Shown here: positions 49,742 to 61,547 of the stretch, piece by piece | Numbering within the stretch: the stretch's first letter is position 1 | Layout: every line of letters begins with the position of its first letter | Assembly (NCBI GenBank): GCA_028583405.1 | Contig: CM053251.1 | Location: 3,937,271 to 4,001,270 of the forward strand | DNA: 64,000 nt | DNA from: Pogonophryne albipinna | Lineage: Eukaryota; Chordata; Actinopteri; Perciformes; Artedidraconidae | Direction of reading: 5' to 3' | The notes under the pieces: model-generated | The model's database searches: none | Seen by the model: only the letters and a program-made list of their open reading frames with translations | What the model was told of the DNA's origin: nothing | Translations under genes and position numbers: made by a program

Positions 49742-51021
49742 GGGGCCTCATTTTTAACGCCGTGCGTAGGATTCACGTGGGAAGGTTGCTTACGTAGTAG
49801 AAATCCAAAAAATAGGTACAGAAATGTTCCGACATTTTCCGATTCACCAAACCAGTGAGGAAAGTGTGTACAGCACTTCCTACGCCGGTTTCCCTTTATA
49901 AATCACAATCGACTCGAAATGCGGTGCAGCTTTTGCGGGCTTCACGTAACGCCCATATTTGCCTATAAATAGTCAAAGAAACGCCCATTTATTCATTCTG
50001 ACTGACTTTATGAAGAAGATCGCAGGAAATGACGACAGAACAGCTAAAAAAGACATCTCACACCGTGTCAGATTTTGGTTATTTTGGGGAGGTCGAGATG
50101 AATCATATTGATTGGTGGATGCCGTTTGAACCAGAGTTGCAGCATGGAGGTCGGATCGTCACCAAAATAAATAAATAAGTGGTCCGAAAAAGGTTCATGA
50201 CAAAAATAAATACACATAGCCTTCCTCAGGCAGTGTGTTTGTACCGGGGACAGGAGACTGTAAGAAATGATCGGGGAATCCCTCCTGAGTGGAGTCATGA
50301 CGACTGGATCTGAATTATGTTTTTGTATTTGGTGGTTTGTGTCCCAGCTGTCGATCAGCTGTGCGCAGCGTCTCCACTGCAGCAACTCTATATCCACCAG
50401 TTAAAGGAAATACAACTAATGTGTTGTGTTATATTAGCTGTACAATTGACCACATATGGTGTTCTTAGTTTCCATACCTCCTGTGTTTTACGAGCGACTT
50501 ATCAAGTCTTGGCAAACGGCATAAAACATGTTTAAACATGGTAGTATATAAATCCATGCTCGTACAACCTAGAAATGCAAACCCGCATCATTTATGAGAA
50601 AACATTTCATAACATTAACACAACATATTCGAGGTGGTTTTAAATAACATATCCGTATTTATTTATTTCTCCAAGTTATGTTTTTGTGTGCACTGAGGAG
50701 TCTCAAAAAGGCGTTTGTTTGATCATTTTAAGATCAGCTTTAATCAATGTTTGAAAATGAATTCTTCATATGATAAATGAGAGGTAACATTTTATTTATG
50801 GTATTATTTCCACATATTTCTCTCCATTCTTCCTTCTGCCAACGCGGTGTCGCAGTTTCTCGTCTCTCCCGTTGTTGTGCTTAGTGCGTACGCATGGGTT
50901 AGAGTTTGCGTGGAGGACCGCACATTTTCCCGCCAAGTTAGTATTTTATAAATCGCAAACATTGCGTAGAAACTGGCGTACGCCATTTTTTCAGCGTATA
51001 TCCCTTTATAAATGAGGCCCC
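49742..51021. mobile_element. Non-autonomous transposon with GGGGCCTCATTT ends (Harbinger-like)
   Basis: The ends GGGGCCTCATTTTTAA and TTTATAAATGAGGCCCC are inverted repeats enclosing 1.28 kb. GCGTACGC-type words occur near the right end (50886-50985). Such ends are familiar from fish PIF/Harbinger-related MITEs (recalled, not searched). A 109-codon minus-strand frame at 50068-50397 has no clear transposase motif. The target-site duplication was not resolved. Confidence 0.5.
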
Positions 51022-51370
51022 AGGCCTGGTTCCACTGGTCTGCTGATTGATACTCATGTGCACAAAATACTAAAATGAAAGTAGGCAGAAGAAAGGTACC
51101 GCTATAATTGCTACTTTTGTGTGAAAATGACCAAATTATCTCAGCGTTAAATTATCATATGCAGTGCAGTGTTCCCCCCCCCCCCCCCCAAGAAAAGCCA
51201 AAGGCCCCTTAACCTATTTGGTCGGCCCACGCATCCACCCCCGCCCTCAAATAAGAAAATACATGCAAGTTCATGGCTATAGACAACATTCTTGTTGCTC
51301 TGTGTTGCGTTGTTAATGAGTGAGACACACCGGAGTTGAGGATCTGTGGGGTTTATTCTCCCAAAAATAT

Positions 51371-51447
51371 CATTTACAATTTACAATTTACAATGTAGGC
51401 ATTTAGCAGACGCCTCATTCCAAAGCGACTTACAATGACCAATTAGG
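51371..51447 (-). repeat. Antisense SINE tail fragment
   Basis: CATTTAGCAGACGCC and AAAGCGACTTACAA are the inverse of the AAGTCGCTTTGGATAAAAG block at 53028-53046. It is preceded by an ATTTACA simple repeat, which fits a SINE tail in reverse. Confidence 0.45.
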
Positions 51448-51451
51448 GGGG

Positions 51452-53092
51452 CTGTGGCTCAGTGGATAGTGTGTGTTGAGATCTTCATAGTATGTTGAAT
51501 ACTTAAAACGAAAGTTAGTTATAATCAATTATATTCTTGAATAACCCACAATGAAAATGTTTCATATGTTATGATTTTCTATATTTACAGTATAAACAAA
51601 GTGGTTTGTTAAGTTGAGTGTAAGGCCTGTAATGGTTTATGGGTGTCACTGATAAGGGAGAAGGCAGTTTCTTCCCTCTCCCCTCACAGCAGTACACAGG
51701 GAGGGGGGCTCCTGACTTAAGGAGAAACACACTGAGGCCCCAAAAAGGTGGTTATGTCATAGCCGAGAATGATATTTTACAAGTCCTGCAGAGTAGGGGT
51801 CATGTCCTTTTTACACAAACATGGGAAGGTGTGTCTTATGGCATAGCCAATGAATATGTCTGGTCATGTCCAGTCCTGTACATCAGAGGCCATGCCCAGT
51901 TTCCACAAATATGGGTGTGGAGGAGGTGTCTTAGGTTTCTATATTCTGTTGTTGAGCATAAAGACACTGGCTTTTTGGGAGAGAGCGAGAGAGGGGGGGG
52001 GGGGGGGTTCCCCTGGTATACTCTCTCCCGGTAAAAGCTCTCTCCCTGCAGAGCTGGGTTAATAGCTCTCGGTAAGGTTAAAATATCTCTCAAATTTCTT
52101 GGTTGAATGCTGAGTGAATTTCTTTGTGAACTGAGTGGAATGATTTGATAGGTGATGTGTTTGTGAATATTAGGCCCGCCACCTGTGAGGAATCTTCCTC
52201 CGAAATCATGCGGATAGGTATGGGATTTTGAATGTTATTCCCGCCATCTGTGTCAGAAAACATAGGTATGAAATTGATGTGAATTGATTTGGTGAATGAA
52301 AGCTTGAATGTGCTTTTTATTATCACTGGTCTTTTATGAGGAAATGCCTCTAAATTCTATCGGGAGATTTTAAATGTCACAACTGAATGGGGCAGCTGAA
52401 GTTACAAATTATAGTAATAAATGTAAAACTGTGAATTAAAGTTTCCTATTAGAACATGATCACAGCATGATAGCTTTAGTATGATTATAATGTTGCAACG
52501 AGAGAAGGTAAAAACCCTGTATTAGTTTGGACCTATTTTTCTTCAAATAAACTGATCCCACCTTTTGGATTGGGACAACTTAAAAGACATCTGCGCTCTC
52601 CTCTCCTGCTTCAAAGGTAAGATTGCACCCTGCCACACTCACACTTAGGTAGGGCCACACCTCATTTACTGATATCAAAATCCTTCGGGATCGCTTAAAC
52701 AGATTTAAGAGAGTTGTCTGAATTGAAACAGCAGTTAATTGAACCTGGTTCTTCGGGGAGTTAATAGAGGTGAGATCTTGCTGACCTTGGTGGATCTGAG
52801 CCAAGCAGCAAACTTACATAGACTCAATAACTTCGGTTAGGTCAATTAGTAGGTCTGAGTAATTTCCTGGATTAAATTATCAGCCCTCACCGACTCTTAC
52901 ATGTGCTGGACTTCGAATCAGGGGATAGCAAGTTCGAGTCCCACTGCAGTCAGCATGTCGTTGTGTCCCTGGGAAAGACACTTCACCCCAAATCGCTCCT
53001 GTGGGGATTGGCCACAGCACTGAGTAAGTCGCTTTGGATAAAAGAGTCTAACAAGTGACATGTAATGTAATGTAATGTAATGTAATATAATT
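51452..53092 (+). repeat. tRNA-derived SINE split by an LTR insertion
   Basis: The head (51452-51473) has the A box TGGCTCAGTGG. The remainder (52906-53092) has the B-box-like GTTCGAGTCCC, the TGGGAAAGACACTTCACCCC body motif, the AAGTCGCTTTGGATAAAAG block and a TAATG tail. The two parts join seamlessly when 51474-52905 is removed. Confidence 0.62.
51474..52901. mobile_element. Probable solo LTR (1,428 bp) inserted in a SINE
   Basis: Begins TGTTGAGATC and ends CTCTTACA (TG...CA), flanked by TGTG at 51470-51473 and 52902-52905. An AATAAA lies at about 52545. No coding domain, tRNA primer site or second LTR is visible, so the class is open. The TG-rich target makes the 4-bp duplication only moderately informative, but the exact repair of the SINE supports the limits. 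Confidence 0.6.
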
Positions 53093-53099
53093 ACAGGGA

Positions 53100-53222
53100 C
53101 GTTCTCCCTGGAGTATACCTGAGGGCTAAGTGCCTTACTCAAGGGCACACTAGTAGTGGTGTTCCAGGCGGGATTTGAACTCGCAACCTTCCGATCATCA
53201 GCCCACCTCACGATTAGACTAC
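53100..53222 (-). repeat. Antisense tRNA-related SINE fragment
   Basis: GGGATTTGAACTCGCAACC is the inverse of a tRNA B-box region, and GTGCCTTACTCAAGGGCAC the inverse of the CCCTTGAGTAAGGCAC SINE body. A 21-bp A run follows at 53223. Confidence 0.5.
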
Positions 53223-53676
53223 CAAAAAAAAAAAAAAAAAAAATGTATTTGTGGCGGACGATATTTAATTGTATGGGAAACACTGCAGTGTTATCCAAAT
53301 TCTATCGTGTGTGTGTTTGTTGGCTGGAATTCAGGTCACGGTTAAAAGAGCCCAGTCATTAAAATCATATTAGATGACTTTCCTCTGGTGGAATAAAGCC
53401 ATTCATTCATAGTTTGGATATAATTGGTCAACACAAATACACTGAATAGGTAGAGGATTAGTTTGGAGCTCCGAGTGATATCTGGGGATTATACCGCAAA
53501 GACATTTTATATTAAGGCTTTGGTGAAGCTACATATGCAAACACAGAAGTTACATTTTGTTAATTTCAGAGCTGTGATAAGAATAATAATCCTGCTGTCT
53601 GAATCTCTTCCTGTTTTAGTTTAGCTGTCCAAGGCGCTGATTTGAAGCCACTGATCTTTATCAAGTTATATGAATG

Positions 53677-54475
53677 TTAAAGGTCCCATGTCATGCTTTT
53701 CCGGTTATTACCCGTCCCCTTGTGTGTTATGAAGGTTTTTATGCATGTAAATGGTGTGCAGAGTCAAAACCCTCAAAGTACACCATGTAGCGAGTAAAAC
53801 TCTAAAACAGAAAATACCTCCCCAAAACGCCTCGTTGGAGATACGTCACTGTCCATTTGATTCTTCCGGGTACATCATGATGTCATGTCGTCCCCGGAAC
53901 GAAATGGACCAATCCGTGGAGCCGTTACGTTACGTCCGCGGAGCCGTTACGTTAAGCCCCCGCTGATTGGTCCAAATTGACCAATCCACGGACTTCCTCA
54001 CACACTCAGTGCAGGCAGCTCTGCTGATTTCTCCTCCCTGGCTGCAGGCTGATAACAGACAGTTGGGATCGCGGCGAAATTCTCTCTGCAGACCCATTCT
54101 CACAGCGTTTATCAACCTTTTTATTACTCAATATCAAGCCACACTTATTGCTTTTACTTCGGCTGTGAGTTTGTGTGTGTTCAGGTTGAGTTTGGCTGTG
54201 TTTCGCTGTGTATCGCTAAACAAGGAAATCACACCTCTACGGAGCTCAGCGCGATTCACAACATCCCGACCAATAGGAGCACACTGGGCTCACAGGGAGG
54301 GGGGGCAAGAGCTGCAACGAGCCGTTTAGTGGAGAGAGTGAATACACATACTTTACAGAGATGCTGTATGAGAAACCAATGTGAGTTTGGAAAATTGCAC
54401 AGTATAAATCTATTCTAGTAGACCTCAACAATGGAATTATGATCAGTGGAAATGGCCATGACATGGGACCTTTAA
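53677..54475. mobile_element. TTAA-flanked MITE with 17-bp perfect ends
   Basis: AAAGGTCCCATGTCATG and its exact inverse CATGACATGGGACCTTT bound 799 bp, with TTAA at both outer edges (53677-53680 and 54472-54475). piggyBac- or Kolobok-like by target site. Internal frames up to 120 codons carry no transposase motif. Confidence 0.78.
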
Positions 54476-55797
54476 ATGTGCCTCAAAGAAGATGTCAGCT
54501 ATTCTTTTTCTCATCAACATTGTTACTTATTATGTACACAGTAACTATTGTTAATTTAAATTGGTTTACAGCCTGTATTACATCTCAAACTATGTAGTAT
54601 ATAGAGCTTACATAAAAAACAACCTGTTATCCTACACTAAATACACTGATCACCACCGGAGATTCTTCATCTCAAAAGCACCTAATGATATCCAACTATT
54701 GTTTCTTTTAAATAGAAGTATTCAGAGGTAGCTGTCACAAACAAGTGTAGTGTTAAGGCGCACTGGACAGACCTGCTGGTATCCAATGGGCCTGTCTCAC
54801 AATATGTCACCTTCATTTATCCAGAAAAAGCTTTGCTGAGTGTGCATGCTCCTTTTGAGCACTGCCCTACTTTAAATCGCTCCAGTTCCACCCGGTACAT
54901 GAGGTCAGGACAAACACTGTTCCTCTGGTAGGCACTGACGGGAAAGACATTAGCCAATCACAATGCATTTTATAATGTTATAGGGGCTTCGACTTAATAT
55001 TATTCTCCTTGATTCATTCATTAAATGTAATTAAAGATTGATTGATAGGTTGATACTTTACTTTTGCCAGCCAACAGTTGGTCATTGTTTTGCTACAGCA
55101 CAGCCCATTTCCAGAGCAAAGGATTAAATAAATAAACAGACACCATAACCAGCACAACAAGCGCTAAAACATTGAGGCAGTATGGGCCAAAAGGACAAGC
55201 TCACATAATAAATCATTTGCATTTCTTTAAATAGAGACTAGCCCTCATATTTTCAAAAGTAAAAATCAGTTGATGTTTGACAGTTTAGAGGAGTGTGGTC
55301 TTCAGTTACGAACCAGGCTCAACCCGAATATTAAACTCACCATTTAAAGTGTTTTACATTAATACAGTTCATTTGAATATATTCCTAATTTTAACAAGTT
55401 GAGGGTCCAGACTTCAGGCACCTACGAGGAAACTTTTTCTCATTTTTTTTCCTTCACAAGATTGACCTTGCAGTCCTCGCTCTGAATTCTGATCGACCTA
55501 AATGTAAAAGTTAATAATATCAATATTCTGTGAACTCGGGCTGTAGAGAACGAGGGATTTCTTTCCTAAATGAACATTTCACGGTGGCTGTTGCTGCTGC
55601 TGGTCCTCCGCAGAGAGGCTGTCCTGGCACCGCCCCCCGGCCCGGAGTCACACTCCGTCAGCGGGGACAATCATTAGCTTTCCCCCCGAGGAATGGTTCC
55701 CCCCCTCAGCGTCCGCTCCTCTTCACCCTCAGCTCTTTGTGGCTCCTGCTGATAAGGCCCAGCTGATATCTGCTCTGGCTGCATGGCAGGCGATGAG
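54476..55797. other. Intergenic DNA; no gene recognised
   Basis: No supported gene or clear repeat. Confidence 0.45.
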
Positions 55798-56254
55798 CCC
55801 AGTCTCACAAAAAACGTGAAATAGCTACGTTGGTCGACGGGGCAACACGCAGTATATTCACAAATAACCCTCTCAAGACGTGACATGGATACAATATTTG
55901 TGTCCTATTCATTTCTAACGACCAGTGTCCATGTCACGTGATTGCAAACTTTCCCAGTGAGAAAAAAAAACATGGCGGACACCCGAGTGTAGTGGAAAAT
56001 CCTAAATTGATGATAGTTTGGCCATTACATTTTTTTTGATTACATTTCTAGCGAGAAGTGTATACTTTTAGAATCTACGTCCAGTGGATGTGTAGGATCC
56101 ATAGTTTGATAGATATTACGAAGATTATTTGAGCTCCATGTTTTTTTTTACAAAATATTGTATCCATGTCACGTCTTGAGAGGGTTATTTGTGAATATAC
56201 TACACTTTGCCCTGTCGACCAACGTAGCTATTACACGGTTTTTGTGAGACTGGG
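55798..56254. mobile_element. MITE with ~100-bp terminal inverted repeats
   Basis: The first ~100 bp (starting CCCAGTCTCACAAAAAACGTG) return inverted at 56152-56254 (ending CACGGTTTTTGTGAGACTGGG) with few changes, so the 457-bp element could fold into one long hairpin. The CCCAGTCTCA end is shared with the element at 63597. Confidence 0.75.
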
Positions 56255-56265
56255 TTGGAGCGATA

Positions 56266-56437
56266 CACACACTGAGCTGCTGTCATACACACACCGAGCT
56301 GCTGTCACACACACACCGAGCTGCTGTCACACACACACCGAGCTGCTGTCACACACACACCGAGCTGCTGTCACACACACACCGAGCTGCTGTCACACAC
56401 ACACCGAGCTGCTGTCACACACACACCGAGCTGCTGC
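56266..56437. repeat. 22-bp minisatellite, 8 copies
   Basis: GAGCTGCTGTCACACACACACC-type units start at 56274, 56296, 56318 and onward every 22 bp, directly next to the MITE. The last copy diverges (GCTGCCGACACC). All three frames stay open because the unit lacks stops; not a gene. Confidence 0.93.
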
Positions 56438-56519
56438 CGACACCATCAGGACAAAAGAAACCGGATCCAACTCCAAAAATGTAATTTGATATAATATATC
56501 TCTGAATTAGTAAATAATA

Positions 56520-56762
56520 ATACATTTAATTTCAAAGCGCTTTTCCAGGTGCTCAAAGACGCTTTACAGTGGATTGATAAAACATGATCAAATAGAAAAA
56601 ATAAAAATAATAAATAAATAAATATTAAAACAGCAGCACAGCATAATTCACAAATTCTGAAGAGGTGTGTTTTGGTCAGTGTTTTGAAAGTGGGGGGGTC
56701 GGTGCAGTCTCTGATGTGTTGTGGAAGGGAGTTCCAAAGGGTGGGGGCAGCGATGGAGAAGG
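56520..56762 (-). mobile_element. 3' end of an L2/CR1-type LINE, antisense
   Basis: On the minus strand the frame reads FSIAAPTLWNSLPQHIRDC and continues FKTLTKTHLFRI, the familiar last residues of the reverse transcriptase protein in this LINE group. A tail with AAAGCGCTTTGAAATT and AT-rich simple sequence follows. The element continues at 58535 after an insertion. Confidence 0.6.
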
Positions 56763-58529
56763 TGTAACCAGGGCCGCCCCTGGCCAACTTGGGGCCCCAA
56801 GCGACATTGTGAGATGAGCCCCCCCCCCCCTCAACCGACAGGAGTGAAAACATTTTTTTTGGAAACAAAGTAGGCAACTTTGCAAATATAATTCCTGTTT
56901 ATTATTATTATCAACACAGTTACTTTTGTATACAGTGAGGTAAATGGTAAATGTGCATGTATGTCGTTCAGTATGCGTTTACAGGTGAATACGTCTGCAT
57001 TTCCTGCCAAATACTAGCCTCAAAAAGATTAAAATATAGTTAATGCAAATAAACTACTTCTACTAATAATAATAATAATCATAATCAATTCAATAATATA
57101 AATACTATATTATTTTATTATAATATAGTTGTAATATAGTCAAGACAAAACATGCTTATGACATGCTCAAGAACTGATACTTCTTAAATCTGTATTCTAG
57201 TTCCCTCTGTCAGCAATGTATCAACAACTACACACACATTTCTATCAGCATTTCTCTGTGTTGTGGTTGACATGATGATGACTGTTAGGAGTTAAGGGGA
57301 GAGGCTCAGCATCACCATGAAATGTGCGAATTGACATAAAAATGAATAAAAGGGGAAAAAATGCTCCATGTTTTTTAGGGTGTAAACTTTAACTGTTATG
57401 TAAGCCAACTAGACAGACAGTGTATCACTCTTCCTCCTGTACGTTAGCAGATAAAAGGCATCACATACTTGAATGAATGTTCAATAAAGAATGCTGGAAA
57501 TAACTGCATCTCCATTAGCCTGTATGCTCTACAGAGACTGCCTTCTTCATGTTGTGAATTGCAGCTGATGTTTTAATATGGCAATTGGCATTTGACTTAT
57601 ACAACATTCGCAAGTTGTACATTTGACTCATACAATAACCCACCTTCGAGTGATGCTCTAGTTTCTTCATGTTTTGTTTTTTTCCCTCTTGCTTGCGCCG
57701 GATTGAAACTGTCTTTTCACCGACATCTCTTCACCTGCACTAGTGGCCGTATCAAAGCCGTGATTGGTCAGATGTTGATTCATTGCAAAGGTGTCGGGTT
57801 ACAGACGTGCTCCCCTTGTCACCTCTCACTCTTGCGTGTCAGCGAGAAGGGGGGGGGGGGTGCGCGGAGAACTGCGCGGAGAACTGCACGGAGAACTGCG
57901 CACAGCAGCTGAGGCCCTCTGGGCGGGGCCCCCTGAGCAAGGCGGGGACCCATGCAGCCTGCGTGATTGGTCTGTAGGGAGGGGCGGCCCTGGGTGTAAC
58001 ATCCCGTCATGTCTGCTAAATTATTCATGTCATGTTAATCAGGTTCATGTTATTGTTTCACGTTTAGTTCATAGCCCAGGTTAGATTTAGTCAAGACTTT
58101 TTGTTCACCTGTCTCGTCCTGTCATTGCACTTCCTGTTTTATTTTGTACTTACCTCTTGTCTCTCATTCCAGGTCCCCTTACTTCCTCCCTTTGTGTGTT
58201 TTCCTGCCATCGTCAGCGTCTGCCCCGCCCCTGATTGTTTCCACCTGTTCCCACTTACCTCATGTATAAATAATCCTGGCTCCCTTTGTCCTGTGCCAGT
58301 TCGTCTTGTGCCTTGTGCCATTTAGAGAGCCAGCTTGTCAGGCCAAGAGATTTTGTACTTTGTGATCATAGTCAAGTTTATTTAGTTTGTAGTTTGCCTT
58401 GCTACGTTTTGCCTCTCAGGAGTGATTTTTGTTTGAACTTTATACTTATCCAAAGTAAAGACCTTTTGAACAACAAACTTTCTTTTGAGTCGTGCGTTTG
58501 AGTCCAAGTGTCTGTCAAGGTTCTTAACA
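56763..58529. mobile_element. Solo LTR (about 535 bp) split by a hAT element
   Basis: The LTR starts TGTAAC at 56763, resumes with ATCCCGTC at 58001 and ends CTTAACA at 58529. It is flanked by GAAGG at 56758-56762 and 58530-58534. A TATAAATAA word is near 58265. No internal region or primer site is present. Confidence 0.68.
56769..57992. mobile_element. hAT-like DNA transposon with perfect 8-bp TSD
   Basis: The ends CAGGGCCGCCCCT and AGGGGCGGCCCTG are perfect inverses. GGTGTAAC flanks both sides (56761-56768 and 57993-58000). The 1,224-bp interior has no transposase frame. A short GCGGAGAACTGC repeat sits at 57858-57900. Confidence 0.8.
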
Positions 58530-58534
58530 GAAGG

Positions 58535-58650
58535 CTCTGTCCCCCCAGGTTCGGAGCTTGGTTCATGTGGGGATAGAGAGGAGGTTCGCTTCTGATGAAC
58601 GAAGGCTGCAGGAGGGGGGTGTAGTGGTGGATCAGGTCGGTGAGGAGGGG
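58535..58650 (-). mobile_element. Continuation of the antisense LINE
   Basis: On the minus strand the codons KLRTWGDRA precede and join AFSIAAPTLWNSLP at 56757 once the LTR and hAT are removed. A TGA lies just upstream in that frame, so the copy is dead. The right boundary is approximate. Confidence 0.55.
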
Positions 58651-60061
58651 GGGGCCTGGTTATTGAGAACTTTGTGTGTTAGCAGAAGGATTTTGAAGTG
58701 TATTCGTTGACGGACAGGGAGCCAGTGCAGGTTTTGAAGGACGGGGGTGAGGAGGCGGGCAGTTCTGGATGTATTGTAGTTTATTTAGAATTTTGGATGA
58801 TGAACCATAGAGGATGCTGTTGCATAGTAACCTGTGCAGCCCATGTAATGATTCCATCTGATAGTTGCTATAATACAAAACAACACGTCTGCCTCTCTCC
58901 ACAATGATCAATCACAGTGAACGGATGGTCAAAGTAAGGTACAAATAAACAGAATCACACGTTAGTGTTGCCTGACTTTATAAAGTGTGTTTTTTTATAA
59001 GTGTGTGGTTGCGTTCTAGTCACTTTGCTCAGCGCTACTGCTTGTTACAACTTTCATTTTCCGTACTCGCCATAAACTGTTATTATGGCTTAGGTTAATC
59101 TAGCCCCCTCCGACGTGAGCGTGGTTCTTGGTTCTTGCCGGGCAGCCAAGTGGGGTCAGCTAAGAACCGGTTTTCGGTGTTGAGCCGGCGGCTCCGCTGC
59201 AGCTGAAACAGGAAGAACCAGAGCTAAATCAGGCTGTGGCCCGGAACTGGCTCGGGACTCAGAGCCAGAGAAGAACCAGTTAAGCACCAGAAAAGCACAA
59301 GGACGGTTCTTGAACCGGAACCGGTTTGGTTTATTGGCAGTTTGCAAACCACTTAAGAGTACTGGAGTGTGAAACAAGAGCTATTGAGTCAGTGTTGTGG
59401 TGCTGTTGCTTTGGTCTGGATCTGTGAGCTAACCACGCCCCCTCCATTTGCATATAAGAAGTGGAAATGTGTCATTATGAAATACAAGTCCCCTGAAATA
59501 AATAAATGTGTATTTAAATGTACATGTATACATATTTATTGCCTCATTTGATTTATTTCAGAATTTATTTCATAGGCATATTGTATTTATTTAATTATTT
59601 ATGTATTTATTTAATTTTGGCTTAAATGGCATTCCATAATAAATAAATAACATGTTCGTCAAAGCAGATTCGATTTGTTTTCTTTTGATCAGTGACTAAT
59701 CGTTTCAGCACAAAAATAAATGATAGAGACTCCGTTAGACATTGAAAGCAACACATGATGTTTTTGGTATTGAGATTTTATTATGAAGTTCTTGCACACC
59801 AGACGATAGATCTTATTAACTTTAACTTCTTGTTCAAATGCTTCAGACTTCAAAGAGTGTCAAAACCAGCATTTAGATTCATGCTCTCCAAACTTCCAAT
59901 GGCTCTGTGTTTCCTTAATGAGATGTCAGAATAAATTAATTCATACAAGATTTCTACATTCATTTAGGATTCATCATCAAGCACCCGAGTGACATCGGGC
60001 CTCAGAGGGCGAGGAGACGTGAGCGGCAGAACATGGATGGAGTCACATGAGGGGCATCTAC
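58651..60061. other. Repeat-derived and AT-rich DNA; no gene recognised
   Basis: Part of 58651-58800 may still belong to the LINE neighbourhood. Around 59120-59330 a GAACCGGTT-rich stretch suggests another old repeat. 59470-59660 is very AT-rich. No host exon was found. Confidence 0.45.
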
Positions 60062-60076
60062 AATGACTCACACACA

Positions 60077-60122
<46 letters not shown>
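60062..60122. repeat. (AC)n microsatellite
   Basis: About 28 AC units with one CGCG interruption near the start. Confidence 0.95.
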
Positions 60123-60124
<2 letters not shown>

Positions 60125-61547
60125 ATCTGCACACATGTAAATCCAGACAAGACCTCCTCTGTGTCTCTTGCTACTGACTCTGCATGGCAATTACACTCTC
60201 CCCTGTTATTCAAACACACACACACTCACGTAGGAGGCCGACATGGTTCCTCTCTGCCTCCTGCCTGCAGCGCTGCATGATGATTTCGCTCCCCACAGTC
60301 CTCTCTGTTGCCAACACCTCTCTCCGCTCTTAACCCCGACTCGGCGCTCACACACAGGTGGGCCGAGTGTGTTGACTTGCTCTTCACTCTGCATGCAGAC
60401 CAGCCACTTCACACTGTGGAGCTTTGCTTTATTGAGCCTTACTTGAAGAGCAGTTTTTCGCTCAGTCACTAAGCTACCATCAAAAGGGCTCAGTGAATAG
60501 ATACTCATGGATACTTGAAACAAGTGAGCAAACAGGCCAACAAAGAGAGAGCTGGTTGTGGCTGAAAGGGTGCAAAATAAACAGATTAGTTTGATGATGA
60601 AGAGAAATCTTTTTTTCAGGCTTTTTCATGTTTGTTGTTTGTTTAATTTGATGAAAAACACTAATGACTGTCCCTGCAGTTTGAGGTGTAAACAGTTGTA
60701 TCGAGGAAAAAAGTTTAAGACGGCAAGATAATTGTATTTGTTGCAGTTTTGCATTATAATTAAGTAAATATGTTTATTATTTATAGAGTCATTACATCCA
60801 TGCCTGTGTGTTCTTGGGGCATTTTTTGTCAACTGTTTGTATTTATAAACTTCTATTTGTGTTAAAAAGCATTTTTTTAATTAATTCTAGTATCTTCCTT
60901 CATTGTGTTCAAAGTACAGTCATGCAGGTAAACCTTTTCAGGTGTATTTGCACTCTCAACCAACTGTACAAAAGCTTTTAACTAGTCTTTGTTGCACCTT
61001 TTAATGTCATTATACACCTTCTTTGCCATGTTAAGGCTACAGTAGGTGGAAGTGGGCAATGAGTGCATAACGAATGTGATTCTGACATTATACATGCACA
61101 AACAAACCTCTACCTTCTGCAGCTGTGCTCTCGGCTGCCTTTGTCTCCACGGGACTTTTTATCTTCTGTGGTCAATGCTGCTAAGAGACAGATCTCCATT
61201 AAGATTGACCTGAGTGACAAGAGCTCCAGGTCGCTAAAGGAAATCTCTGTCGTAACCAGCAGGATAACATCTGCTGCTCTGTCTCTCAGAACGAGGCTGT
61301 GGATATCTACTTTTTAAAACTCACATGCTCTGTAGATCCGCTCCTTATCTGTCTTAGCTGAAGCTCATCCTGTCAGAAATATATTTCACACCTGGCTCCT
61401 TCCTAAGCAGATTTCCTCCCTTTACTGCTTTCCTCTTGCAGAAAGTGATGTATGAGCTCAGAGCTGATGTGCTCTAAGGTGATATTGCTACTTTCAAATA
61501 GAAATCATGAGCTTTATTTTCCACATTGGAAAGTGCATCCACATGGT
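60123..61547. other. Intergenic DNA; no gene recognised
   Basis: Several short frames on both strands without domain or splice support. Confidence 0.45.
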
